Source: DATLZC01 sp037444005 (lineage in GTDB: Bacteria > Chloroflexota > Dehalococcoidia > DSTF01 > JACRBR01). From it: DNA of 64,000 nt. This document shows positions 25,454-32,719 of this stretch, piece by piece. Both the position numbers and the translations under genes were made by a program. The stretch spans positions 1 through 64,000 of the forward strand of contig JBBING010000004.1 of NCBI GenBank assembly GCA_037444005.1. Direction: 5' to 3'. The notes under the pieces were generated by a model. That model searched no databases. It saw only the letters and a list, made by a program, of their open reading frames with translations, and was not told the DNA's origin. Position 1 is the first letter of the stretch, and each line of letters begins with the position of its first letter.

Positions 25454-26770
25454 ATGACCGACGTCGATGGTGACCGGCCCGGGCCCCTCGCCGGGGTCCG
25501 TGTGCTCGAGTTCTCTGAGATCATCGCGGCGCCGTTCTGCGGGATGCTGCTCGCCGACATGGGCGCCGACGTCATCAAGGTCGAGCCGCCGGGCGGCGAG
25601 CCGTGGCGCGGCGCGCAGCCGCTGGGCTTGCGCGAGAGCCGCTGGTTCATCTCGCTGAACCGCGGCAAGCGCGGCGTCACTCTCGACCTCCAGCAGCCCG
25701 AAGGCCGCGAGATCGCGTGGAAGCTGGCCGACCGTGCGGACGTCGTCATCGTGAACTATCGTCCGGACGTGTCCGAGAAGCTCGGCATCGACGAACCGAC
25801 GTTGCGCGCCCGGAACCCCCGGCTCATCTACTGCGATAACACCGCCTTCGGGCGGCGCGGGCCGTGGTCGCATCGCCCTGGGTACGACATCATCGCCCAG
25901 GCGGTGACCGGCCTGATGACGCTGGAGGGGAAAAGCCAGAACGGAGTCCCGCAGGTGAACACGCTGCCGGCGGCCGACTACTCGACCGGGCTGGCCATGG
26001 CCTGGGGCATCTGCGCCGCCCTGTACGTCAGAGAGCGCACGGGCGTAGGCCAGCGCATCGACACGACCCTCCTGGGCAGCGCCCTGGCGGTGCAGACGAG
26101 CCGGTTTCTGTCGGTCGAGGCCGTCGATAGCGAGCCGCGGGCAAAAGCGCTGGCGGAGCTCGGCCGCCTCCGGGCGGAGGGAGCCGGGTACGAAGCCCAG
26201 CTCGAGGTCATCAGGAACGTGCGGCCGGTCATCGGCAACATCTACTACCGTTGCTATCAGACGGCCGACGGCTTCATCGCTGTGGGCGCCCTCAGCACGC
26301 CGCTCCGCCGCAAGGTTCTCGACGTGCTCGGCATGGAGGACCGCCGCCTCGGCAAGCCGCCTCCCGATCCGTCCGACCCCGAGGAGGTCCGCTACGGCGA
26401 AGCGCTGGTCAGGCAGGCCGAAGCGATTGTGCGGGAACGGACGACGGCCGAATGGCTCGAGCGGTTCGACCGCGCGGGCGTGCCCGCGGGCCCCGTCATG
26501 TTCACCGAAGAGCTCCTCGAAGACCCGCAGGTCCTGGCGAACGACCTCGTCGCCTGCGTCGAGCATCCGTTGTTGGGCCCGGTGCGCATGGTCGGCGCCC
26601 CCATTCAGATGACGGAGACGCCGCTCAGGGTTCGCGGATGCTCGCCGCTCCTCGGCCAGCACAACGAGGAGGTGCTGACCGAGCTGGGGTACTCGCCCGA
26701 GGAAATCGACGCCCTTCGCGCGCGAGGCGTCATCAACGGAGCCATCGAAGACGGCGACGGGATCGCGTGA
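25454..26770 (+). CDS. CaiB/BaiF family (class III) CoA-transferase
   Basis: A 438-residue CoA-transferase that moves CoA between acyl groups through an aspartyl anhydride. The N terminus LAGVRVLEFSEIIAAPFCGM is the family signature and the catalytic Asp is probably Asp175 in LPAADYSTG. GADVIKVEPPGGEPWR and RVRGCSPLLGQHNEEVL also match. Family substrates include carnitine, formate/oxalate, succinate/citramalate and alpha-methylacyl-CoA; none can be chosen here. Start ATG 25454 has GGAGGGCGAG upstream. Confidence 0.9.
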   Translation: MTDVDGDRPGPLAGVRVLEFSEIIAAPFCGMLLADMGADVIKVEPPGGEPWRGAQPLGLRESRWFISLNRGKRGVTLDLQQPEGREIAWKLADRADVVIVNYRPDVSEKLGIDEPTLRARNPRLIYCDNTAFGRRGPWSHRPGYDIIAQAVTGLMTLEGKSQNGVPQVNTLPAADYSTGLAMAWGICAALYVRERTGVGQRIDTTLLGSALAVQTSRFLSVEAVDSEPRAKALAELGRLRAEGAGYEAQLEVIRNVRPVIGNIYYRCYQTADGFIAVGALSTPLRRKVLDVLGMEDRRLGKPPPDPSDPEEVRYGEALVRQAEAIVRERTTAEWLERFDRAGVPAGPVMFTEELLEDPQVLANDLVACVEHPLLGPVRMVGAPIQMTETPLRVRGCSPLLGQHNEEVLTELGYSPEEIDALRARGVINGAIEDGDGIA

Positions 26771-26773
26771 GGT

Positions 26774-27442
26774 TCAGGCGAGCTCCTGCGGCGCGCGGAT
26801 GCGCGGCCAGGGCCGCCCTGGACGCGCCTTCTCCGCGTAGATGATGGCGGCGATTCGATTCACCGTCTGGTCGAGCTTCCCCTCCTCGTTCACAACGGCG
26901 TAATCGAATCCCGCGAGGCTGCCGATCTCGCGCGCGGCCTCCTGCAGGCGCCGCTGGATGTCTTCCTCCGTGTCGCCGCCGCGCGCCCGAATCCGGTGCT
27001 CGAGCTCCGTCATCGTGCCGGGCAGGATGAAGATGACGATGGCTTCGGGGATGAGCCGCTTGATGGTGGCGGCGCCCTGCGGGTCGACCCGCAGGAGTAC
27101 GTCCTTGCCCTCGGCGAGCGCGCGCTCGACCTGGTCGCGCGGCACGCCCTTCTTCTGGCCGTAGACCTCGGCGTGCTCAAGAAAGCCGCCCTCGGCCAGC
27201 TTGCGGTCGAACTCCTCGTCGCTCAGGAAGATGTAATCGACACCGTCGCGCTCGCCCGGCCGCGGCGGACGATTCGTCGCGGTCACCACCACGTGGAGCG
27301 GCAGGTCCAGAGCCCGAAGCCGCTCCACGAGCGAGCGCTTCCGCAGCTCGGGCTTCGTGAGCCGGGCGACGACGGTGTCTTTCCCGACGCCCGAAGGGCC
27401 GGTGATGACGATGACCAGTGGCGGCGGAGCACTTTCTGTCAA
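26774..27442 (-). CDS. gmk: Guanylate kinase
   Basis: Phosphorylates GMP to GDP. The P-loop GPSGVGKDT, the GMP-binding RPPRPGERDGVDYIF and GGFLEHAEVYGQKKG, and the lid RIRARGGDTEEDIQRR are all present in 222 residues. The start appears to be TTG (27442), 7 bases after the remA stop; this weak start may balance expression. gmk directly after remA is the classic arrangement in Gram-positive and related bacteria. It converges on the CoA-transferase gene with 3 bases between stops. Confidence 0.93.
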   Translation of the reverse strand: MTESAPPPLVIVITGPSGVGKDTVVARLTKPELRKRSLVERLRALDLPLHVVVTATNRPPRPGERDGVDYIFLSDEEFDRKLAEGGFLEHAEVYGQKKGVPRDQVERALAEGKDVLLRVDPQGAATIKRLIPEAIVIFILPGTMTELEHRIRARGGDTEEDIQRRLQEAAREIGSLAGFDYAVVNEEGKLDQTVNRIAAIIYAEKARPGRPWPRIRAPQELA

Positions 27443-27449
27443 GGGAACG

Positions 27450-27725
27450 CTACGCTTCCTCTTCTTCCGCCGCTCCCCGGTCGCGAGCGTGGCGCAAGCG
27501 CCTGTCGATCGTGCCGGGCGTGACCGCCGCCAGCACGACGCTCCCGTTATCCATGAAGACGACGGCCTTCGTCTTGCGGCCTCCCGTCATGTCGACCGCC
27601 ATGTTCCGGTTCTTCGCTTCCTGCACGAGCCGTCGGACGGGGCCCGACCCCGGCGTCGCGATGGAGACGATCTTGTTCGCGCTCACGTAGTTTCCGTGTC
27701 CCACGTGGACGAGCTCGGTCGCCAT
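27450..27725 (-). CDS. remA: RemA-like DNA-binding regulator (DUF370)
   Basis: A 91-residue protein of the RemA/DUF370 family. ELVHVGHGNYVSANKIVSI, VRRLVQEAKNRNMAVDMT and GRKTKAVVFMDNGSVVLAA match along the whole length. In Bacillus RemA activates biofilm-matrix genes; elsewhere its role is unknown, but its place before gmk is widely conserved. The C terminus ends in a run of glutamates. A GGGAGGG ribosome site precedes it, and a TATACT -10 lies at 27789-27784 on the minus strand, inside the last codons of aroA. Confidence 0.9.
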   Translation of the reverse strand: MATELVHVGHGNYVSANKIVSIATPGSGPVRRLVQEAKNRNMAVDMTGGRKTKAVVFMDNGSVVLAAVTPGTIDRRLRHARDRGAAEEEEA

Positions 27726-27781
27726 GACGCGATGCCCTCCCTGCGCGTCGTTCGGACCGTTCTTCGTTCTCCCACCGTGGA

Positions 27782-29068
27782 TCAGTATACGCCAGCGCGC
27801 AAACGATCGATGTCATTCCAAAAGCCCGGGTACGACACGGCGACGCTGTCCGCGCCCTCGATGACCGTCTCGCCTTGGGCCAGAAGGCCCGCGACGGCGA
27901 ACGCCATCGCGAGGCGGTGGTCGCCGTGGCTGTCCACCACGGCGCCCCGAAGCGCGCCCGTGCCTTCGATGACGAAGCCGTCGGGCCGCTCCTCGATCCG
28001 GGCGCCCATCGCCCGCAACCCGGCGGCGAGCGCCGAGATGCGGTCCGATTCTTTGACGCGCAGCTCTTGGGCGTCCCGCACCTCGGTCCGGCCTTCGGCG
28101 AACACCGCCGCCACTGCCAGCGCCGGAATCTCGTCCTGCAGGCGGGGAATGACATCGCCCTCGAACGTCGCCCCCCGCAGGCGGGAGGCGCGCACGACGA
28201 TGTCCGCCAGCGGCTCGCCGCCCGCGAGGCGTTCTTCGCGCACCTCGACCGTCGCCCCCATCGTCTCCAGCGCCTCGATGATGCCCGCGCGCGTCGGGTT
28301 CACCCCCACGCCCGGCAGCGTCACCTCGCTTCCCGGGGCGCAGGCCGCCGCTACCATCCAAAACGCCGCCGCCGAGAGATCGCCGGGCACGGTGAGGTCG
28401 AGAGGCGCGAGCCCACCGGTGATCCCCGACACGCTGATGACGTTCCCCTCGCGCCGCACGTCGGCCCCCATGGCGGCCAGTAGACGTTCCGTGTGGTCCC
28501 TGGAGGCCGCCGGCTCCTCGACGACGGTCAGGCCCTCCGCGTAGAGGCCCGCGAGCAGGACGGCCGACTTCACCTGAGCTGACGCTACCGGCAGGCGGTG
28601 CCGGATGGGGCGGAGGGCGCCGCCCAGGATCACCAGTGGCGCGAGCCCGTCCTCGCGCGTCAGCACCGTCGCTCCCATGGCGCGCAGAGGCGCGGCCACG
28701 CGCTCCATGGGCCGCGACCGCAGTGACGCGTCGCCGCTCAGGATCGACAGAAACGGGTGTCCCGCCAGTACGCCGGCGAGCACGCGCATCGTCGTGCCGG
28801 AGTTCCCGCAATCGAGGACGTCGTCGGGCTCGCGAAGCCCTCCCACGCCCACGCCCTCGACGGTGAGGACATCGCCGTCGAGGTTCCACTCGACGCCGAG
28901 CGCGCTCAGGCACCGGAGCGTGGCCTCGGTGTCGGCGCTTGAGAGGAAGCCGCGCGCCACGGTCCGGCCCTCCCCGAGCGCGCCGAGGATGGCCGCGCGA
29001 TGGGAAATGGACTTGTCGCCGGGGACGCGGATCACCCCGCGAATCGAGGGCGCCGGTCGCACCGTCAT
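27782..29068 (-). CDS. aroA: 3-phosphoshikimate 1-carboxyvinyltransferase (EPSP synthase)
   Basis: Joins phosphoenolpyruvate to shikimate 3-phosphate, the sixth shikimate step. The 428-residue protein has PGDKSISHRA with the substrate lysine, DCGNSGTTMR, the phosphate-binding RPMERV, and RVKESDRISALAAGLRAMG. Start ATG 29068, or GTG 29074 two codons earlier, lies immediately after the tyrA stop, with a purine-rich GGGAGAGAGG in the tyrA end as ribosome site. Cotranscribed with tyrA, it makes a second small aromatic cluster separate from aroH-aroF. Confidence 0.95.
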   Translation of the reverse strand: MTVRPAPSIRGVIRVPGDKSISHRAAILGALGEGRTVARGFLSSADTEATLRCLSALGVEWNLDGDVLTVEGVGVGGLREPDDVLDCGNSGTTMRVLAGVLAGHPFLSILSGDASLRSRPMERVAAPLRAMGATVLTREDGLAPLVILGGALRPIRHRLPVASAQVKSAVLLAGLYAEGLTVVEEPAASRDHTERLLAAMGADVRREGNVISVSGITGGLAPLDLTVPGDLSAAAFWMVAAACAPGSEVTLPGVGVNPTRAGIIEALETMGATVEVREERLAGGEPLADIVVRASRLRGATFEGDVIPRLQDEIPALAVAAVFAEGRTEVRDAQELRVKESDRISALAAGLRAMGARIEERPDGFVIEGTGALRGAVVDSHGDHRLAMAFAVAGLLAQGETVIEGADSVAVSYPGFWNDIDRLRAGVY

Positions 29069-29076
29069 CCGCACGG

Positions 29077-30084
29077 TCAGCGCCTCTCTCCCGGGCGCCC
29101 CGGCTCGTCGAAGATGCGGTTCACTTCCTTCATGCGCCGGACCACAGCCGCCCCGACGAGGAGCGAGGCCAGCGTCTCGCCGGTGGAAGGAACTTCTGGC
29201 GCGGGCTCCTTGCGCAGCCCGAAGGGATTCGCGAGAAAGCGCTCGCGTTCGAGCCGGGCGCGGCTCAGGCGTTCGAAGAGCTCTTCGCTCCGCCCCTCCG
29301 CGATGAGCTTCCGGAACTCCGTCAGCATCGCCACGTAGCGGTCGAGCCAGTGGACGACGTTGGCGCCGTTGGTGAGGAAGATGTCGTGCGCCATCTCGGG
29401 CTCGCCCGACGCGAGGCGCGTGGTGTCGAGAAAGCCGCCCGCGGCGAGCTGCGCGAGCTCCGGCCACGCCTGGCTCTGCTGCGCCACGGTGAAGAGCGCC
29501 ACGGAGGTGAGCAGCGGCAGATGGCTCACCGCCGCGACGTAGCTGTCGTGCTCCTCGGGGTCCATGAACACGGGCTTCGCCCCCAGCGCCTCGACGAGCG
29601 CCCTCGCGATGGCGATGCTGCGCTCGCTGGCGTCCGGCCCCGGCGTCAGGACGAAGGGTCGGTCGCGGAACAGCGCGGCGTCGGCCGCCGCGAGGCCCGA
29701 CTCTGTCTTGCCCGCCATCGGGTGGCCACCGACGAACTCGACGTGCGAGGGAAGCAGCTCGCTCGCCCAGCGCACGACCTGCACCTTCGTGCTGCAGGTG
29801 TCGATGACGACGGCGCCCGCGCGCAGGTCGGGCGCGATCTCGCGGAACAGCTCGCGCGCGGCCAGCACCGGCGTCGCGATCACCACCACCGCGGCGTCCC
29901 GCACGGCGGCGGCGGCGCTACCCGCGTACCGGTCGATGGCGCCGGCCTTCTGCGCGCGGGGACCGACACCCCACTCGCGGTCGAAGCCCCAGATTTCGAG
30001 GTTCTCGAATTTGCCGGCCTTGAGGCCGAGGCCGACGGACCCGCCGATGAGTCCGAGGCCGAGAATGCTGAGTTTCTCCATCAT
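29077..30084 (-). CDS. tyrA: Prephenate dehydrogenase
   Basis: Oxidative decarboxylation of prephenate to 4-hydroxyphenylpyruvate (tyrosine branch), or arogenate to tyrosine. The NAD site GLGLIGGSVGLGL, the catalytic GGHPMAGKTESG with His, and the helical C-terminal dimerisation region (HDSYVAAVSHLPLL) are all present in 335 residues. No ACT domain is fused, so feedback, if any, differs from Bacillus TyrA. It starts 7 bases after the HD-domain gene and precedes aroA. Confidence 0.93.
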   Translation of the reverse strand: MMEKLSILGLGLIGGSVGLGLKAGKFENLEIWGFDREWGVGPRAQKAGAIDRYAGSAAAAVRDAAVVVIATPVLAARELFREIAPDLRAGAVVIDTCSTKVQVVRWASELLPSHVEFVGGHPMAGKTESGLAAADAALFRDRPFVLTPGPDASERSIAIARALVEALGAKPVFMDPEEHDSYVAAVSHLPLLTSVALFTVAQQSQAWPELAQLAAGGFLDTTRLASGEPEMAHDIFLTNGANVVHWLDRYVAMLTEFRKLIAEGRSEELFERLSRARLERERFLANPFGLRKEPAPEVPSTGETLASLLVGAAVVRRMKEVNRIFDEPGRPGERR

Positions 30085-30091
30085 GCACCTG

Positions 30092-30574
30092 TCAGTTCAG
30101 CTCGTCGGCCCGCTGCAACAGGGCGAGCCGCGGGTCCGGCGCCGCGGACTCTTGCTCGCGGATGAGCCGCACGACCTCTGCGCTGCAGCCCGCCTCCCGC
30201 GCCCGCTCGGCGCCGATCTCCGGATGGCGCAGCAGGCGGTCGAGCTCCCCTCCCGGACGGGCGATGCGCCGCTCCAGGCCCGGCGCGACGTACTGCAACA
30301 CTACGTGCGCCACCCGCGTCCAGACGCTCTGTCGCCCCTTCCCGCAGTCGTGGAGGAGCGCGGCGATCTGCAGATCGCGGTCGTCCGCGGCGTCCTCCCT
30401 CAGCATACGCCAAACGTCGAGCCCGTGGCGCTGGTCGCGTGGATCCATCGAGCGGAAAAGGGCCCATGCGCGGTCGCCCAGCAGCGCCCGCGCCTCGGCG
30501 AGTTCGCCGGGGTCCAGCCGCACGCGCAGCGCGCGGAAGAACTGACCCGCCCGGTACCGCGCCCGGCGCAGCAT
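30092..30574 (-). CDS. HD domain phosphohydrolase-like protein
   Basis: A 160-residue protein. The metal-binding HD core is His in DQRHGLDVWRML, the HD pair in ALLHDCGKGRQS and a later Asp in EQESAAPDPRLALLQRADELN. HD proteins hydrolyse nucleotides or phosphoesters, but the substrate is unknown. It starts right after the site-2 protease stop (1 base between) and 7 bases before tyrA, so it is part of a four-gene transcript. Related short HD proteins are seen near aromatic or membrane genes in other lineages, without known role. Confidence 0.78.
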   Translation of the reverse strand: MLRRARYRAGQFFRALRVRLDPGELAEARALLGDRAWALFRSMDPRDQRHGLDVWRMLREDAADDRDLQIAALLHDCGKGRQSVWTRVAHVVLQYVAPGLERRIARPGGELDRLLRHPEIGAERAREAGCSAEVVRLIREQESAAPDPRLALLQRADELN

Positions 30575-30575
30575 C

Positions 30576-31286
30576 TCACACGATGTCGCCGACGCCGATG
30601 AGCCGCGCCAGCCACTCGATGGACGGCCCCATGATGTCGGCGAGCGGGTTGATGTTCAGGAAGAACGGCAGGACGAGGAGCGTGAAGAGCACGCCCATCC
30701 CGTAGCGGTAGAGCCAGTTCACGAGATCGTTCCAGGCCGGCGGCGCGACGCCGCGAAGGACGTTGAAGCCGTCCAGAGGCGGGACAGGCAGCAGGTTGAA
30801 CACCGCCAGCACCAGGTTCACACCGATCAGGTTCGCCAGGAAGTACCCTGCGAAATCCAACGCCTCCCAGCCGATCGTGCCGCCGGGGTCGTGGAAGGCG
30901 GGGAACCTGAGGTCGACCCAGCCGAGCCGAAACGGCAGGCCCGCCAGCGCCGCGACGACGATGTTCGAGAGCGGCCCCATGAGCGCCGTCAGCGTCATCC
31001 CGGTCCGTCCGTTCCGCATAGCGTACGGGTTCACCTGCACCGGCTTGCCCCAGCCGAAGCCCACCAGGAAGAGCATCAGCGTGCCCGCGGGGTCGAGATG
31101 CCGCGCAGGGTTGAGGGAGATGCGCCCCTGGCGCCGCGGCGTCGGGTCGCCCAACGAGTCCGCCGTGATGGCATGGCTGAACTCGTGGAACGAGATGCCG
31201 ACCACGAGCGAGACGACGAGAGAGCCGACGACGGTCAGAAACAGGAGCGGGCTTGCGTCGAGCAGGTCGAGGTACCGAAAAATCAA
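30576..31286 (-). CDS. Site-2 protease family (M50) membrane zinc metalloprotease
   Basis: About 236 residues with four or five transmembrane segments. Zinc ligands are HEFSH in the first core helix and the Asp of NLLPVPPLDGFNVL. GRISLNPARHLDPAGTLM and FGWGKPVQVNPYAMRN are typical of the short bacterial rhomboid-sized M50 proteases that lack a PDZ domain. The start is a problem: no ATG or GTG fits, and TTG 31286 is chosen because hydrophobic family-like sequence begins there. The promoter TGCTATACT is at 31330-31322 on the minus strand. It heads the transcript with the HD gene, tyrA and aroA. Confidence 0.82.
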   Translation of the reverse strand: MIFRYLDLLDASPLLFLTVVGSLVVSLVVGISFHEFSHAITADSLGDPTPRRQGRISLNPARHLDPAGTLMLFLVGFGWGKPVQVNPYAMRNGRTGMTLTALMGPLSNIVVAALAGLPFRLGWVDLRFPAFHDPGGTIGWEALDFAGYFLANLIGVNLVLAVFNLLPVPPLDGFNVLRGVAPPAWNDLVNWLYRYGMGVLFTLLVLPFFLNINPLADIMGPSIEWLARLIGVGDIV

Positions 31287-31321
31287 CGAGACGAATCCAC
31301 TGGATGCGCAGCTTCGACGGC

Positions 31322-31330
31322 AGTATAGCA
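31322..31330 (-). promoter_or_regulatory. Extended -10 promoter of the site-2 protease-HD-tyrA-aroA unit
   Basis: Minus strand TGC (31330-31328) plus TATACT (31327-31322), a near-perfect extended -10. No -35 is evident. Confidence 0.55.
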
Positions 31331-31392
31331 GCCGGGAGACGACGCGGGCGGCGGGCTTTGGCTTTCCCTCAGGCCTAGACGGGGTGAACCCG

Positions 31393-31421
31393 TTGACCGC
31401 GGCGCCCGGGAGCGCTAGAGT
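31393..31421 (+). promoter_or_regulatory. Promoter of the cobalamin riboswitch transcript
   Basis: TTGACC (31393-31398), a 17-base spacer and TAGAGT (31416-31421). It is divergent from the site-2 protease promoter, and transcription would begin near 31428. Confidence 0.55.
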
Positions 31422-31439
31422 CTGCTCGATCGTCCTCCG

Positions 31440-31640
31440 GGACGAGGAACAACCGCATAACGAAAGCGCAGGGGTGCCTCCGCCCGCTGACCGCGGGCTC
31501 CGGCGACGCCGGAGCAGGGGGTAAATGCGAAGCCGGTCAAAGTCCGGCGCTGTCCCGCAACTGTAGTCCTTCCCTCCGGGGAAGGAGAGCCAGGCCGCCA
31601 GCCTCTGCGAGCTGTCTCGGTCGTTCGCCTTCGAGGAAAG
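31440..31640 (+). ncRNA. Cobalamin (B12) riboswitch
   Basis: The conserved core is clear: GGGGTGCCTC near 31471-31480, GGTCAAAGTCCGGCGCTG at 31535-31552 followed by TCCCGCAACTGTAG (31552-31565), the B12-box region, and then the GAGAGCCAGGCCGCCAG segment at about 31585-31601. These are the invariant blocks of the adenosylcobalamin riboswitch. It lies directly upstream of a B12-binding protein gene and is followed by an intrinsic terminator, so high cobalamin should stop transcription. Boundaries are approximate. Confidence 0.92.
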
Positions 31641-31671
31641 GCCCGGACACGACGCCCGACAATGCCGTCGC

Positions 31672-31702
31672 ACGTCCCCGGTCCCTCGCGGGCCGGGGAC
31701 GT
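31672..31702 (+). terminator. Riboswitch terminator (expression platform)
   Basis: A perfect 10-bp stem ACGTCCCCGG/CCGGGGACGT (31672-31681/31693-31702, 11-base loop) followed by TCTCGTTC. It sits between the riboswitch and the gene, as expected for transcriptional control. Confidence 0.7.
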
Positions 31703-31768
31703 TCTCGTTCGCGGCGCGCTTCAGGGCCCTTCCTCGGGGCTCAGTCACCGAAGGAGAGGAGGAGTCTC

Positions 31769-32719
31769 ATGAAGGCCCTGAAGCCAGCCCTCGCCGCCCT
31801 CGCCCTCATGGTCGCGGTCGCCGCCTGGGCGTGCGGGAACGGCGAGGAAGCCGCCCCGCAGCCGCAGACGACACCCACCGCCACGGCCTCGGCCGAGGCC
31901 TCGTTCCCGGTCACCGTCACGCAGAGCGACGGTGAGACGCTCACCATCGAGTCGCCGCCACAGCGCATCGTGTCGTTGTCGGCTCACGCCACCGACATCC
32001 TCTGCGCCATCGGCGCCGGAGACCAGCTCGTCGCCGTCGAGCGGTACGCCAACTGCCCCGAGGGCTCCGACGCGAAGCCGGCCCTCGACGCGTATCAGCC
32101 CAGCGTCGAGGCCATCGCCGGCTACGACCCCGACCTCGTGTACATCTTCAGCGACATCAACGGCGTGGTGGGCGCCCTCAGGAATCTCGGCATCCCGGTG
32201 CTGTATCTCGAGCTGCCCGAATCGGTGGAGGGCGTGCTCGAACAGATCGGCCTCTTCGGGCGTATCACCGGCCACACGCAGGAAGCCGAGGCGCTGGTGG
32301 CAGAGATGCGGCGCCGCCTCGACGCCATCGAAGAGAAGCTCGCGGACGTCGGCCAGGGCCCGCGCATCTTCCACGAGCTCGATCCCACCTACTTCACCGC
32401 GGCGCCGCAGAGCTTCATCGGCGACATGTATCGCATTCTGAAGGCGCAGAACATCGCCGAAGGCGCGACCGAGCCCTACCCGCAGCTCTCCGCGGAGGTC
32501 ATCGTCGAGCGCGACCCCGAGGTGATCGTGCTCGCCGACGAGCCGGCCGGCGTGACGGCCGAGGCGGTGAAGGGACGCCCCGGCTGGAGCGAGATCTCCG
32601 CCGTCAAGAACGGTCGCATTTGCGTCGTCGACCCATCGCTGGTCAGCCAGCCGGGGCCCGACGTGGTCGATGCCATCGAGACGCTCGCGACGTGCCTGTA
32701 TCCGGACCGGTTCCCCTAG
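31769..32719 (+). CDS. btuF: Cobalamin-binding lipoprotein of an ABC transporter (BtuF-like)
   Basis: A 316-residue extracytoplasmic binding protein. Lipoprotein signal MKALKPALAALALMVAVAAWAC, a Thr/Ala linker, then a class III (metal-chelate/B12) binding fold with PQRIVSLSAHATDILCAIGAGDQLVAVERYANCP, NLGIPVLYLE and a long central helix. Control by a cobalamin riboswitch supports B12 or a cobinamide as the ligand. AAGGAGAGGAGG gives a strong ribosome site. No btuC or btuD follows, so permease and ATPase must be elsewhere. The last 77 bases overlap the convergent ATPase gene. Confidence 0.88.
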   Translation: MKALKPALAALALMVAVAAWACGNGEEAAPQPQTTPTATASAEASFPVTVTQSDGETLTIESPPQRIVSLSAHATDILCAIGAGDQLVAVERYANCPEGSDAKPALDAYQPSVEAIAGYDPDLVYIFSDINGVVGALRNLGIPVLYLELPESVEGVLEQIGLFGRITGHTQEAEALVAEMRRRLDAIEEKLADVGQGPRIFHELDPTYFTAAPQSFIGDMYRILKAQNIAEGATEPYPQLSAEVIVERDPEVIVLADEPAGVTAEAVKGRPGWSEISAVKNGRICVVDPSLVSQPGPDVVDAIETLATCLYPDRFP

